Positions 50,840 through 60,706 of a DNA stretch of 64,000 nucleotides are shown here, in pieces (within the stretch, counting starts at the first letter, position 1; the number at the start of each line of letters is the position of its first letter). The position numbers and the translations under genes were made by a program. The notes beneath the pieces are model-generated. The model did no database searches, was not told the DNA's origin, and worked only from the letters and a program-made list of their open reading frames with translations. Source of the DNA: a bacterium (GTDB lineage: Bacteria > Desulfobacterota > Binatia > DP-6); contig JAHCID010000008.1 in assembly GCA_026129405.1 (NCBI GenBank), forward strand, positions 179,446 to 243,445, read 5' to 3'.

Positions 50840-53800
50840 ATGGTTGCACGTCGTTTTTGGGGAGTCGCGGTAGTTTGGCCGGTGATCCTCTACCTATCGG
50901 TCGGGCATGCTCATGCTGAACCTCCACGGCACACGTCGCCGATCCAAGTCACGGCGGACGGCGGGAGCGTGTGGGTGGTCAATCCAGATTCCGATTCCGT
51001 CGGTCGGATCGACGCCGCGACCCACACGCTGGTCGGCGAGTATCGCGTCGGAGACTACCCGCGCACGATCTCGGTCGCCGGCGGTGCGATCTACGTGGCC
51101 AACCAGGGCTCCCAGGATCTGACGCCGAAACCGGATCCCGAGACCGTGATGAAGCTCGACCCCGCGTCCGGCGCGGTGTTGAGCAAGCTCACGACGCCGT
51201 TCGGCTGCGCGCCGTACGGCGTCCTCTTCAACGAGGCCGGCCCGAACGGTCCGGTGGTCTACGTGTCGTGCGAACGCCGCCAGAGCGTGCTCGTGCTCGA
51301 TGCCGCTTTGAGCGAGATCGTCGCGACCATCCCGCTGGACTGGCCTGACCCGCGCTCGATGGCGTTGACCGAGGACAAGAAGCGCCTCTACGTGGCGCAT
51401 TTTCTGACGCGGCTTCCCGGCGCCGACGCTCACGTCACCGAGATCGACACCGAGACCAACGAGATATCGCGCGTCATCGCGATCCCTCCCGACATGACCA
51501 CCTGCGAGACGATCAACTCGGGCAAGGGGGTCTACAACGTCATCGCCGGCCTCAACATCGTTCCGTCCACCGCGCCCGCGAACGTCCGGGGCCAGCTGTG
51601 GGTGGGCGCCGTGCTGCAGAACAATCTGACGAAGGGTCTGTTCCGCAACGACCCGCGGTTCGGCGGTCGCCCGGACCCCATGCTCTGCTCGGGAGGCGTG
51701 AACCACGATACGCGCTGTCTTCGCGACGGCGACTGTCCCGGCGGCACCTGCACGGCCACGTTCCAGGCCATCGCCCGCAACCTCTACAAGCCGTCGTTCC
51801 ACGACATCACCCGCTCCGGAATCGCCAAGATCGATCTCGGCACCGGCCAGCAGGTCGGCAAGATCGACATCGACGAGGCGAATCAGCCGACGGACATCGT
51901 GTTCAGCCCCGACGGCGTCACCGCCTACGTCGTGGACCAGTTCTTCAACAGCTACCACGTGCTCAACACCGCACGCGGGCAGGACGGCAACATGACGACG
52001 GCCTTCGCCGCCGGCTCGCGCTTCGGCCCGGGCGGGGCGCAGCCCGATCAGCCGTGCCGGGGCGGCGCGTTCCTGACGGCGTCGGAAGCCCCGTTCATTC
52101 TCCCGCCGCAGGGGCAGATCGTTCCGATCGGCGTCGATCCGCAGCTGGTCGGCGGCGGCGTCATCAACACCGGCCTCGAGTACACGGTCGCCACCGGCCG
52201 GATGCGCCCGGTGCCGGACGCGATCGGCACGGTGCCGCACGGCGTCGCGATCTCGCCGGACGGGTCCAAGGTGTTCGTCGCGAACTTCCTCTCGCGCAAC
52301 GTCAGCGTCGTGAAGGCGGATCAGCTCTTCTGCCCGAACGGGGCGGCGTGTCAGACCTCCGCGAGCTGCGCCGGCTGCGCGCCGCGGCTCCATGCCGTCG
52401 TGCCGTCGATCGATGCTCCCGACCCGCTCCCGGCGCCGCTTCTCGACGGCAAGATCCTCTTCCACACCGCCGCCCGCGACTCGAGCGTTCCGAACGGGAT
52501 CGGCCTGGGGCAGGCGGCGCCGCGCTACAACCGCGACGATCCCGATGTCCTCGAGCCCGTGGGGCACGTGACCAGCACCTCACACGACGCCTCGTACGTG
52601 GCCTGCGCCAGCTGTCACCCGGACGGCGGCTTCGACGGGCGTAGCTGGGACTTCTCCCAGTTCGGTGCGTCGGTCCGCAACACGATGGAGCTGCGCGGCC
52701 GCGCCAGCTTCGCGCCGGGCATGTGCAGCGATCCCCCCGGGCAGTCGTGCACCACGGATTCGCAGTGCGCCAACCACGGCGTCGGCACCTGCTCGAACGA
52801 CCCGAGCGTCGTCTGTGAGCTCGACATCCAGTGCGGCTCCTGCAGCGCGAGCAGTCCCACGCCGGGCATCACCTGCCGCGCCGACCGCGACTGCGGCGGC
52901 ACGTGCTCCAACGACGCCACCGTCGCCTGTCAGCGCGACGGCGACTGCGGCGGGTTCTGCCGTGAGAACGGCACGACGCCGTGCACGCGTGACAACCAGT
53001 GCCGCTTCGGCTGCTCGATCGCGAACACCTGCAACTTCAATCTCTGCGAGACGAAGACGTGCAACGTCGCCAAGTGCCGCCCCGGCTCGCCGGCCGACAT
53101 CCCGGGGAACGTCACGAACCCGCAGTCGTTCTTCAACCCGATGCTGACCGCGCACTGGAACGCGGATCGCGACGAGGTCGAGGATTTCGAGTTCACCTTC
53201 CGCTCGCTCATGGGTGCGGGGGACTGTGACGGCGTCGAGGACCTGCCCGAGAAGTGCATCGGCGCCCTCGTCATGCGGTCGAACGTCGCCAAGCCGCAGG
53301 AAGCGCATCCCGATCTGGGCCCCGGCAACCGCGGACTGAGCCCGCGCCTCGACCACGTGGCCGACTACCTCTACAGCCTCACGACCTTCGTCCGGAACCC
53401 GAACCTCGAGAACGGGCCGTCGGCGGACGCGGTGGAAGGCGGCGTCATCTTCGCCGCGTCGGGCGTGCGCTGTCTCGAATGCCACAACGGCCCGTCGCCG
53501 ACGAATCAGCATTTCTCGGACAAGAAGGCGATCGCCAGTCATCCGCCGGGGCTTCCCGGCGGACCCGACGTCAACAATCCGTTCCTTCGCCACAACGTCG
53601 GAACGTTCAACGCGTTCGACCAGACGGATCCGTTCCAGGTCGCGAGCGAATTCGGAATCTTCCAGAACAGCGTGGCGCCGATTCCCGCCACGCGCGGTCC
53701 GCTGTTGGACTACGTCACGCCGACCATCGTCGATGCGTGGAACACGGGGCCGTACAACCATGACGGCGCCTTCGACACGCTGCTGCACGGCATCCTGCCC

Positions 53801-54436
53801 TGCAGTACCCAGCTCGACGACTGCACCACGGCGTATGCGGGCAAGAATCTCGACAACCTGCACGGCACGACCACGAACCTGACGCCGCAGCAGCTGCGCA
53901 AGCTGGCCGCGTTCCTGAATGCGCCGCACAATCCCGGTCCGGGTACCGCGCGGCTCGCCGCCGATCTGCGTCTCGACAGCGTGGCGGTGAAGTTCGGGAG
54001 GCTCGACGTCGCGACCGACGACAAGCTGGAGCTGAAGGTCTCGTTCCGGCTGCCGCCCGGGTCGCGCTTCGACGTCGCCGGCGGCTTCCTGAGCGAGGCC
54101 TTCAAGCTCACGCTCGCGGACGTCGACGAGCCGCTCTTCGAGCGCACCATCCCGGCCGGGACGATCCGCGCCGTCGGCGGCGGGGGGGCGTTCACGTTCT
54201 CCGACCAATCGATGCGAGTCGCGCAGGGCATCAAGAAGGTGACCCTGAAGCATCTCGGCAAGGGCGTCTGGCAGCTCAAGATCAAGGGCAGAGCCCTGGA
54301 CCTCGGGACGCTGGACAAGAACTTCATCCAGGTTGCGATCGAAATCGGTGACGACGCCTTCGTGCGGAGCCGCGCGTTCCAGACACCGCGGGGCGCGCGC
54401 ACCTTCGCAAAGATCGTCGAGCGGAGGCCCCTGTGA
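50840..54436 (+). CDS. Secreted YVTN-type beta-propeller / dihaem cytochrome with cysteine-rich insert
   Basis: A 1198-residue protein. Signal peptide FWGVAVVWPVILYLSVGHAHA; residues ~35-500 are propeller blades (VWVVNPDSDSVGRIDAATH, DIVFSPDGVTAYVVDQFFNS, GVAISPDGSKVFVANFLSRNVSV). Two c-type haem sites follow: CASCH (589-593) and CLECH (878-882), as in cytochrome c peroxidase/MauG-like proteins. Between them lies a cysteine-rich stretch (~635-760) of CxxDxxCGGxC units. After the second haem comes WNTGPYNHDGAFDTLLHG, then a C-terminal beta domain. It should act in the periplasm or outside; electron transfer or peroxidase activity is inferred. First gene of a five-gene coupled operon. Confidence 0.85.
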   Translation: MVARRFWGVAVVWPVILYLSVGHAHAEPPRHTSPIQVTADGGSVWVVNPDSDSVGRIDAATHTLVGEYRVGDYPRTISVAGGAIYVANQGSQDLTPKPDPETVMKLDPASGAVLSKLTTPFGCAPYGVLFNEAGPNGPVVYVSCERRQSVLVLDAALSEIVATIPLDWPDPRSMALTEDKKRLYVAHFLTRLPGADAHVTEIDTETNEISRVIAIPPDMTTCETINSGKGVYNVIAGLNIVPSTAPANVRGQLWVGAVLQNNLTKGLFRNDPRFGGRPDPMLCSGGVNHDTRCLRDGDCPGGTCTATFQAIARNLYKPSFHDITRSGIAKIDLGTGQQVGKIDIDEANQPTDIVFSPDGVTAYVVDQFFNSYHVLNTARGQDGNMTTAFAAGSRFGPGGAQPDQPCRGGAFLTASEAPFILPPQGQIVPIGVDPQLVGGGVINTGLEYTVATGRMRPVPDAIGTVPHGVAISPDGSKVFVANFLSRNVSVVKADQLFCPNGAACQTSASCAGCAPRLHAVVPSIDAPDPLPAPLLDGKILFHTAARDSSVPNGIGLGQAAPRYNRDDPDVLEPVGHVTSTSHDASYVACASCHPDGGFDGRSWDFSQFGASVRNTMELRGRASFAPGMCSDPPGQSCTTDSQCANHGVGTCSNDPSVVCELDIQCGSCSASSPTPGITCRADRDCGGTCSNDATVACQRDGDCGGFCRENGTTPCTRDNQCRFGCSIANTCNFNLCETKTCNVAKCRPGSPADIPGNVTNPQSFFNPMLTAHWNADRDEVEDFEFTFRSLMGAGDCDGVEDLPEKCIGALVMRSNVAKPQEAHPDLGPGNRGLSPRLDHVADYLYSLTTFVRNPNLENGPSADAVEGGVIFAASGVRCLECHNGPSPTNQHFSDKKAIASHPPGLPGGPDVNNPFLRHNVGTFNAFDQTDPFQVASEFGIFQNSVAPIPATRGPLLDYVTPTIVDAWNTGPYNHDGAFDTLLHGILPCSTQLDDCTTAYAGKNLDNLHGTTTNLTPQQLRKLAAFLNAPHNPGPGTARLAADLRLDSVAVKFGRLDVATDDKLELKVSFRLPPGSRFDVAGGFLSEAFKLTLADVDEPLFERTIPAGTIRAVGGGGAFTFSDQSMRVAQGIKKVTLKHLGKGVWQLKIKGRALDLGTLDKNFIQVAIEIGDDAFVRSRAFQTPRGARTFAKIVERRPL

Positions 54437-57400
54437 TCACTCTCCGGACGAGGAATGGGATGCGCCGCAGCGTGCGCGCGATGGTCACGGCCGGACTGGT
54501 CCTTGCGGCGGCGTCCGCCGGCGCGAGCGAGCACGTCCTTCGCATCAACTCCCTTCTGTCGCTCTCGGTCCAGAACAACGCCGCCATATGCGCGACGGCG
54601 AACTGTCTGCAGCGCGAGATCCGCCTGCCGGTGACGATCGACTTCGCCGCCGGGAAGATCGTCATCGACGCGCGCAATCCGGTGAACCAGAACAACGTCC
54701 CCGTGCCCCCCGGCGGTCCCGGCGGCATCCTGTTCTCGACCCAGGCTGGCCCCGCCGAGGTGCGCTTCGCCGAGCCGTGTCTGAACCCCGACGGCTGTCC
54801 ACGCGGCATTCCGATCTACGAAGGCACGATCGACGGCGACGGCAACATCCGCTTCCCGAGCCTCGGGATGGACTTCGAGGTCTTCGGGGCGTTGCCGATC
54901 ATCAAGTTCCGCGCGCCGATGGGGACGGGACGCTCGATCGACCTGTCCGATCCCAACAGCATCGCCGAGGGTGTGCCGCTCGATTTCGCCACCGGCCGGG
55001 TGGTGCTCGCCGGCATCCAGCTGACCAACGCGCCCGTGGTCGGCTCGGTCCTGCAGCACAATCGCATCACCGGCTTCATCGAGCCGCCGCCGACGCCGCC
55101 GATCGCCGGGCGGGCGCTGCTCGGGTGCCAGAAGGCGATCCAGCAGAAGGGGGCGGTGTTCCTGAAGGCGAAGGAGGTGGCGCTGGCGCGGTGCGTGGAC
55201 GTGTTGGTCGCGTGTCAGCTCGCGGCCGAGACCGGCGTGCCGCAAGCCGGCTGCATCGAGCGCGCGAAGAGCTCGTGCGACCGCGAGCTCGGACGCATGG
55301 ACGTCTACGAGGCCACCCTGGCGAAGAACGTCGCCCGCGGCTGCTTCCTGGTGGGACAGCCGAACCTGCTGGCGCCGGTGCTCGGGCTCAATTTCGGCAG
55401 CAACAAGGCGCATTGCGACTCGCTCGGCATCAACACGACCACCAAGGAGGGCACGCTGGCGTGCGTGCAGCGGCTGCTCGCCTGCTCGACCGAGCAGATC
55501 GTCGCGCGCCTCCGGCCGCGCGCCAGCGAGGTGCTCGCCGCGAACGGCTACGGGCAGTTCGTGCATCCGAACGGATGTCTGCCGCACCCGTTCGTGCCGG
55601 GAGACGCCGCGGGGCATGACCGGACCGCGGTCACCGCCTGCCAGCGGGCCCTCGACAAGGAGGGCGCCAAGTACGTCGTCAACAAGCAGAAGGCGTTGCA
55701 GCGATGTGCCGACGCCTGGGTCACGTGTCGCGCCCTCTCCGAGACCGACGGTCTCGACGGCGTGAAGCTCGCCGCCTGCGAGAGCAAGGCGCAGAAGGCG
55801 TGCGACGGCGCTTCCGCGGTCATCGCCAAGGGGGAGGCCGCGCGCGCGGCCAAGACGCACAAGGCCTGTGACGGCCTCGATGCGGCGAGCATCCCGGCCC
55901 TGGCACGCGGTCTGGGCTTCGAGAATCTGGGCAGCCTGTGTGCCGCCATCGGCCGTCCCCTGAGCAGCGTCGACGCGCTCGTCGGCTGTCTCGGGCACAG
56001 CCTCGACTGCACCACCGAGGCCCTGATCCGAAAGCTCGAGCCGCGTGCGGCCGAGGTGTTGGCCACGGTCCAGATCGACGGCCTGCCCGGGACGACGAAG
56101 TTCCCGTGCCTGCTCCCCACCTGCGGTGACGGCTTCGTCGACGCCGGCGAGGGCTGCGACGCACTCTTCCGCAACGATCCGCTGTGCAACCCGGATTGCA
56201 CCAAGATCGTGTGCGGTGACGGCAAGAAAGAGGGAACGGAGGAGTGCGACGACGGCAACACGGCCAACAACGACGGCTGTGACTCGACCTGTCACCTCGA
56301 GCCCTTCGTCTGCGGCGACGGCAAGATCGACCCGAACGAGGTCTGCGACGGAGGCAACACGTCGGCCGGGGACGGGTGCAGCGCGGACTGCCGCTCGAAC
56401 GAGACCTGCGGCAACGGCGTGGTCGACACGATCCGCGGGGAGGTCTGCGACGACGGCGGGTTCGACTACGTCGCGACGCTCTCCGGCGGCGCCGAGACGC
56501 CGCCGGTGACGACCTCGGCGACCGGCTCGGCGATCCTCGTCCTCAACCCGGACAACTCGCTCTTCTACAACGTGACGACGAACGCCCTGACGGGCGGGAC
56601 CGCGGCCCACATCCATCAGGGCGCGGCCGGCGTCGCCGGACCCATCGTCTTCACGCTGAACGGCGGACCGACGACCTGGGTCGGTACCACGCCGCCGCTG
56701 TCGCTGGCCGAGGTCAACCTGATGAAGCGCGGCCAGTACTACGTCAACGTCCACACCCTGACGAATCCGGGCGGCGAGCTGCGGGGGCAGATCGGCTTCG
56801 CGCCGCCGCTCGGCGGTGACGGTTGCAGCGCCGACTGCCGTTCGAACGAGACCTGCGGCAACGGCGTCATCGACGCCGTCAACGGCGAGAGCTGCGACGA
56901 CGGCGGGACCACGCCGGGTGACGGCTGCGACGAGCAGTGCCGGGTCGAGGAGTGCAGCTTCGCCGGCAGCGTCACGCCGCTCGGCGGACGCACGTTCAGC
57001 CTCACGCCCGCCACCAGCGGGTTCTTCAACTCGATCATCGGTCCGGGAACGCCGGTCGGAACCATGAGCATGCCGGGCGGGCCGATGACGCTGGTCGCGG
57101 GGACACCGGATCAGGACGGCGTCGTGCCGATCTCCCTCGCGGCCGACACCATCGTGGAGATCAAGATTCCCCTCAACAACCAGACCCAGTGCTTCCGCTT
57201 CACGACCAACAGCACCGGGAAGCTCTACTGCTGCGGGGGCCACGCGGTCGACATGAGCAATACGCGCGACAGCAACACCGGCGGCCGGCCGACCAGCGGA
57301 GGCGGAGCGGATGGACCTGCCGTCGTGCTCTCGGGCATCGGCACGGGCGGTCCGGGCGATCTCCTGATGTCGTTCAACGTTCGCCAGACGACGGGGAACA

Positions 57401-57654
57401 TCAACCTCAACTGCCTGACGGCCACGTATCCGACCGCATCGTCCACGCAGATATGGACGACCGGGAACGCCACGGCGCGGGTCGTTCGTCCCGCCCAGGG
57501 CGGCAGCCTGTTCGAGTTCAACGCCACCGGCGTTCCCTTCAGCTGCGAGGAGTGGACCACCGAGGACGGCCCCGGCAGCTTCGTCAACGCCGACACCGCC
57601 CTCAACGCCGCGCCGGGTCTCGACGCGGGGAATGTGCGGAAGATGACGGATTGA
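54433..57654 (+). CDS. Secreted multidomain protein: tandem helical Cys domains, DUF4215-type repeats and inserted CHRD domain
   Basis: A 1073-residue protein; GTG start overlaps the cytochrome stop (GTGA). Signal peptide [18 protein letters not shown], a beta domain, then two copies of a ~150-residue helical Cys domain ([40 protein letters not shown]). From ~564 come CGDG...EECDDGN repeats (DUF4215/Myxococcus cysteine repeats). A CHRD domain ([18 protein letters not shown] ... [12 protein letters not shown], 677-793) sits inside one repeat, which resumes as [18 protein letters not shown]. The C-terminus is a further beta domain. Probably a surface adhesin or scaffold; function inferred only. 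Confidence 0.82.
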   Translation: MITLRTRNGMRRSVRAMVTAGLVLAAASAGASEHVLRINSLLSLSVQNNAAICATANCLQREIRLPVTIDFAAGKIVIDARNPVNQNNVPVPPGGPGGILFSTQAGPAEVRFAEPCLNPDGCPRGIPIYEGTIDGDGNIRFPSLGMDFEVFGALPIIKFRAPMGTGRSIDLSDPNSIAEGVPLDFATGRVVLAGIQLTNAPVVGSVLQHNRITGFIEPPPTPPIAGRALLGCQKAIQQKGAVFLKAKEVALARCVDVLVACQLAAETGVPQAGCIERAKSSCDRELGRMDVYEATLAKNVARGCFLVGQPNLLAPVLGLNFGSNKAHCDSLGINTTTKEGTLACVQRLLACSTEQIVARLRPRASEVLAANGYGQFVHPNGCLPHPFVPGDAAGHDRTAVTACQRALDKEGAKYVVNKQKALQRCADAWVTCRALSETDGLDGVKLAACESKAQKACDGASAVIAKGEAARAAKTHKACDGLDAASIPALARGLGFENLGSLCAAIGRPLSSVDALVGCLGHSLDCTTEALIRKLEPRAAEVLATVQIDGLPGTTKFPCLLPTCGDGFVDAGEGCDALFRNDPLCNPDCTKIVCGDGKKEGTEECDDGNTANNDGCDSTCHLEPFVCGDGKIDPNEVCDGGNTSAGDGCSADCRSNETCGNGVVDTIRGEVCDDGGFDYVATLSGGAETPPVTTSATGSAILVLNPDNSLFYNVTTNALTGGTAAHIHQGAAGVAGPIVFTLNGGPTTWVGTTPPLSLAEVNLMKRGQYYVNVHTLTNPGGELRGQIGFAPPLGGDGCSADCRSNETCGNGVIDAVNGESCDDGGTTPGDGCDEQCRVEECSFAGSVTPLGGRTFSLTPATSGFFNSIIGPGTPVGTMSMPGGPMTLVAGTPDQDGVVPISLAADTIVEIKIPLNNQTQCFRFTTNSTGKLYCCGGHAVDMSNTRDSNTGGRPTSGGGADGPAVVLSGIGTGGPGDLLMSFNVRQTTGNINLNCLTATYPTASSTQIWTTGNATARVVRPAQGGSLFEFNATGVPFSCEEWTTEDGPGSFVNADTALNAAPGLDAGNVRKMTD

Positions 57655-57666
57655 GGCGCGTGCGCC

Positions 57667-58494
57667 GTGCGCCCGAGGGATGAAGATCGTCGGGGTGCCG
57701 CCGCCGTCGGGCGGCACCTGCTCCTGGCTCTCGCAGTGCTGTGCGGGCCGGGCGGGACGGCGGCTCGTTGCGGCGAGCCGCCGTTCGCCGTGGCGGTCGA
57801 GGACGATCGGTTGACGGCCCGGTTCGAGGAGGCGTCGCTCGCGCAGGTCGTGGCGGCGATCGCCGGTGCCGTCGGCGCCGAGGTCCGCGGCGGCGTGGCG
57901 TCCCCCCGCTCGGTGACGGCGGCGTTCGACGCGGTGCCGCTGCAGGAGGTGTTCGAACGGGTGATGGGTGGCGAGAGCTTCACGCTGATCTACCAGGGCA
58001 ACGCGCTGCGGACGATCCGGCTGGTCGGCGAGCCGCCCGCGGCCCCCACGACGGTCGCCGTCGCCGTTCCGCCGCCGCCGCGTGTCCACGTGGCGCCCTC
58101 GACGGCCGCGCTCAGCCAGGCGTTGAACCGGTATCCGGCCGTGCCGGTGCATGGACGGCTGGCCATGACCCTGCGGGCCGACCAGGCGACGTTCTCGCAG
58201 CTCGCCGGCGTCGCCACGCGTGAGCGCGATCCCGAGGTGCGAGCCGAGGCGGTGGACGCGGGCCTGGCCGCGATCGAGCGCGATCCGCATCTGCGGGAGC
58301 TGGCGCTGGGAACGCTGCGCGACCTGGATGGAGCATCGCTCGCCGCGCTGGCCGAGGGGCTGCTCGGCGACCCTGCGGCCGAGATCGTCCGCCGGGTGCT
58401 CGCGCGGACGGCGAACGCCGAGCTGCGGCAGCGAGCGGCCGCCGCGCTGGCGGCGTTGCCGGCGCCCGCGAGCAGCGACGCGGAGGCGGAATGA
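57667..58494 (+). CDS. Exported STN-like / HEAT-repeat protein
   Basis: A 275-residue protein, GTG start, with a signal-like hydrophobic stretch (HLLLALAVLCGPGGTAARC; the Cys may be a lipobox). Residues ~40-115 resemble a secretin/TonB short N-terminal domain (LTARFEEASLAQVVAAIAGAVGAEVRGGV, VPLQEVFERVMGGESFTLIYQGNALRTIRL). A Pro-rich linker leads to HEAT-like helical repeats (~165-265). STN domains occur in secretins and outer-membrane receptors, so this could couple the operon's products to an envelope machine. Stop overlaps the next start (ATGA). Confidence 0.7.
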   Translation: MRPRDEDRRGAAAVGRHLLLALAVLCGPGGTAARCGEPPFAVAVEDDRLTARFEEASLAQVVAAIAGAVGAEVRGGVASPRSVTAAFDAVPLQEVFERVMGGESFTLIYQGNALRTIRLVGEPPAAPTTVAVAVPPPPRVHVAPSTAALSQALNRYPAVPVHGRLAMTLRADQATFSQLAGVATRERDPEVRAEAVDAGLAAIERDPHLRELALGTLRDLDGASLAALAEGLLGDPAAEIVRRVLARTANAELRQRAAAALAALPAPASSDAEAE

Positions 58495-59639
58495 TCCCGC
58501 TGCGCTGGGTCGTCTTCGGCTTGCTCGCGCTGCACGCGCCGACCGCGACGGCGGCCATGATCGAGATCGGTGGCTCCGTCGCCGCGCCGACCCGCGCGCA
58601 GCCGGGTGTCCTGGTGGCGCGCGTCGGCCCCGAACCGGTGCAGGTGCGGCGGCTCGGCGACGTCGGCCCCACGACGCTCTACTCGGCGAACGCACCGGGG
58701 TTCGTGCTCGCGGCCGCGGACGCGAGCGTCCCGATCCATCCATTGCGAGCCAACACCACGGTGCGCATCGTCGTCACCGGCGTGCACGGCGGGGCGAAGC
58801 TCAGGATCGGAAGCGCGCTGCTGGAGGCTCCCGGTCAGTCGGTGACCATCAAGAGCACGGGGTGGCCGGTGGATGCGATCTGGCTGCTCTCGCTGCCCGA
58901 CGGTACGACCGACGAGCGCCACGTCTATTGGCGGCTCGAGACGACGTCGGACTTCTACACGACCTCCGTTCAGTACGAGACGGCGATCGCCGATCCCCTG
59001 CCGCCCCCGACGACGACCAGCAGCACCGCGACCACCACCACGACCTCGACCACCACCACGACCTCCGACGGTGGGCCCGGATCGACGACCTCGTCGACCT
59101 CCGCGACCGAGATGTCGACGACGACCACCACGACCTCGTCGTTGCCGACCGGCAGTACGACCTCGACCGTACCCGACTGTGCGCCGGACGCGTGCGACGA
59201 CGGCGATCCGTGCACCGACGACGTCTGCACCGTCGCCGGCTGCGAACACCTCGAGCGGCAGGCGTTCGGCGCCGTGCTCTGCCGCCTGCAGGTGTTGCGC
59301 CTGCGGGTGCGGGAGCCCGACGCCCAGCTCCGGCCTGCACGGCGGACGCTGCGTCGGATCCAGCGATGGATGCCGGGCGTCGTGCACCTCGTCGAGCGAG
59401 CCAGAAAGGCGCCCACGCGCGGCGACAAGTTGCTGCGGCGGGCGGCGCGGCGCTTCGCCCGCGTGCGCGCCCTGATCGAGTCCGCGACGCATGCGGGACG
59501 CCTGCAGGCGCCGCTGGCCGATCAGCTCGCCGCCCTGGCCGCGAGCGCGAACACTCGCCTCGAGGTCCTCCAGGCCGTTCTCGAGTTGGACGGTGCGCAC
59601 GCCGGCAGGATGCCGGCAATGGAAGGGAGCTCTTCATGA
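58491..59639 (+). CDS. Secreted protein with Thr/Ser-rich stalk and cysteine/helical C-terminal module
   Basis: A 382-residue protein: signal peptide (MIPLRWVVFGLLALHAPTATA), beta-rich N-terminal domain (~22-165), a Thr/Ser stalk (~170-225, runs of threonine codons), then CAPDACDDGDPCTDDVCTVAGC (~229-250), a hydrophobic-Cys step FGAVLCRLQVL and a helical C-terminal domain (~280-370). The FG-GAP protein starting at 62444 has the same stalk / CDD.D.CT.D.C / CRL order with an unrelated N-terminal domain. Start and stop overlap both neighbours (ATGA). Confidence 0.78.
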   Translation: MIPLRWVVFGLLALHAPTATAAMIEIGGSVAAPTRAQPGVLVARVGPEPVQVRRLGDVGPTTLYSANAPGFVLAAADASVPIHPLRANTTVRIVVTGVHGGAKLRIGSALLEAPGQSVTIKSTGWPVDAIWLLSLPDGTTDERHVYWRLETTSDFYTTSVQYETAIADPLPPPTTTSSTATTTTTSTTTTTSDGGPGSTTSSTSATEMSTTTTTTSSLPTGSTTSTVPDCAPDACDDGDPCTDDVCTVAGCEHLERQAFGAVLCRLQVLRLRVREPDAQLRPARRTLRRIQRWMPGVVHLVERARKAPTRGDKLLRRAARRFARVRALIESATHAGRLQAPLADQLAALAASANTRLEVLQAVLELDGAHAGRMPAMEGSSS

Positions 59640-60331
59640 CCGTGATGCGTCTGGCCTTCATGCTCGCAGCGCCGCTGCTGCTCGGAAGCGCACGACTCGC
59701 GATTGCCCAACCCGTCTTCGATCACATGACCTGCTTCAAGATCGGCGATCCGGTGGTTCCACGGGTCGGGTACACCATGGACGTCAACCCGAAAGAGCTC
59801 GATCGGTTCGCGCCGATGCCGGGCGATCGCGTGACCGGCGGGGTCTACAGCGCGGGCTGTCAGATCGTGCTGCCCGCGAAGTACTTCTGCATCGACGTCG
59901 AAGTCGCGAACGCCAGGCAGACGCGAGCGCCGTACACCGCCGCGAGCTGGCTGGCCGCGGGGCCGGATCCCGGCGATCGTCTCTGCTACAAGCTGAAGTG
60001 TCCCGGCGGGCGCGACGTGAGCTATCCCGTCGTCGACCAGTTCGGGACGCGCACCATAAAGGTCAGGCGCCAGACGGCGTTTCTCTGTACGCCGGCGTGG
60101 CGCCAGGTGACCGACCAGGACCCGTGTCAGTCCAACGCCAACGGCATCTGTCAGGGACTGTGTCCCGACGGGAACGTCTGCCTCGGCGTCACGACCCAGT
60201 CCTGCGGCTGCGCTCCGCCGGCGTCGCAGTGCGGCAACATGTCCTCGGGCATGTGCGGCGACGGACTCTGCCCGGGGCTCTGGGAGTTCTGCGGCGCCAC
60301 CGCCGGCGCCTGCGGGTGCTTGCACCCGTAG
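59636..60331 (+). CDS. Small secreted cysteine-rich protein (DUF7450-like)
   Basis: A 231-residue protein: signal peptide (MRLAFMLAAPLLLGSARLAIAQ), then FDHMTCFKIGDP, CIDVEVANA, LCYKLKCPGG and VVDQFGTRTIKVRRQTAFLCTPA. This C-Y-K-x-K-C ... DQFG ... LC.P pattern recurs in secreted proteins of related bacteria (DUF7450-type). The last ~60 residues hold 16 cysteines in short Gly-rich spacing. Last gene of the operon; a CGGGTGC-TT-GCACCCG inverted repeat spans the stop region (60313-60328). Confidence 0.75.
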   Translation: MTVMRLAFMLAAPLLLGSARLAIAQPVFDHMTCFKIGDPVVPRVGYTMDVNPKELDRFAPMPGDRVTGGVYSAGCQIVLPAKYFCIDVEVANARQTRAPYTAASWLAAGPDPGDRLCYKLKCPGGRDVSYPVVDQFGTRTIKVRRQTAFLCTPAWRQVTDQDPCQSNANGICQGLCPDGNVCLGVTTQSCGCAPPASQCGNMSSGMCGDGLCPGLWEFCGATAGACGCLHP

Positions 60332-60354
60332 GCGTCCCCTCGCTGCGGGCGTCG

Positions 60355-60702
60355 TCAGACGCCGGTGGCGAGCCGCGGGAAGACGTGCAGCCCATCCGGG
60401 CCGAGCGGCAGCGGGTCGACACGCGCGACGACGTCGACGGGGAGCGTCGCGTAGAGGTGCGGGAACGTCTCGCCGCTGCCCGACGCCTCCCATCGCAGGG
60501 CCGCGCCGAGCTGCGCGGGGTCGACGTGCAGGAGCAGCAGATCCGGCTGTCCGGCGCGGTGCTTGTGCGCGGAGCGCGCGACCTGGGCGGCGGTGGAGAA
60601 GTGGATGAAGCCGTCGCGCCGGTCGTCCGGGCTGCCGCCGTACTGCCCGCCGTCCTGCGCGGCGAGCCAGTCGGCGCGGTGGGCCATGTGGTAGATGGTC
60701 AC
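60355..60702 (-). CDS. DUF952 family protein
   Basis: A 115-residue protein: IYHMAHRADWLAAQDGGQYGGSPDDRRDGFIHFSTAAQVARSAHKH, LLLLHVDPAQL and FPHLYATLPVDVVARVDPLPLGPDG. These are the conserved blocks of DUF952 (RES/GNAT-unrelated small enzymes sometimes fused to acyltransferases); activity unknown. GTG start four bases after the acyl-CoA synthetase stop, same strand, so probably co-transcribed. Confidence 0.9.
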   Translation of the reverse strand: MTIYHMAHRADWLAAQDGGQYGGSPDDRRDGFIHFSTAAQVARSAHKHRAGQPDLLLLHVDPAQLGAALRWEASGSGETFPHLYATLPVDVVARVDPLPLGPDGLHVFPRLATGV

Positions 60703-60706
60703 GGCG

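Noticed and set aside
53710-58743. 1677-residue open frame on the minus strand opposite the secreted operon
   Set aside because: It is the Arg/Gly-rich mirror of well-supported plus-strand genes with signal peptides, domains and start/stop overlaps; it contains no recognisable domain.
59017-59170. Apparent microsatellite of ACC/ACG triplets, also at 63601-63830
   Set aside because: These are threonine codons of surface-protein stalks in frame, not non-coding satellites or CRISPR repeats.
60313-60328. CGGGTGC-TT-GCACCCG as a rho-independent terminator
   Set aside because: A two-base loop is too tight and there is no T-run; it overlaps the coding end of the cysteine-rich gene.
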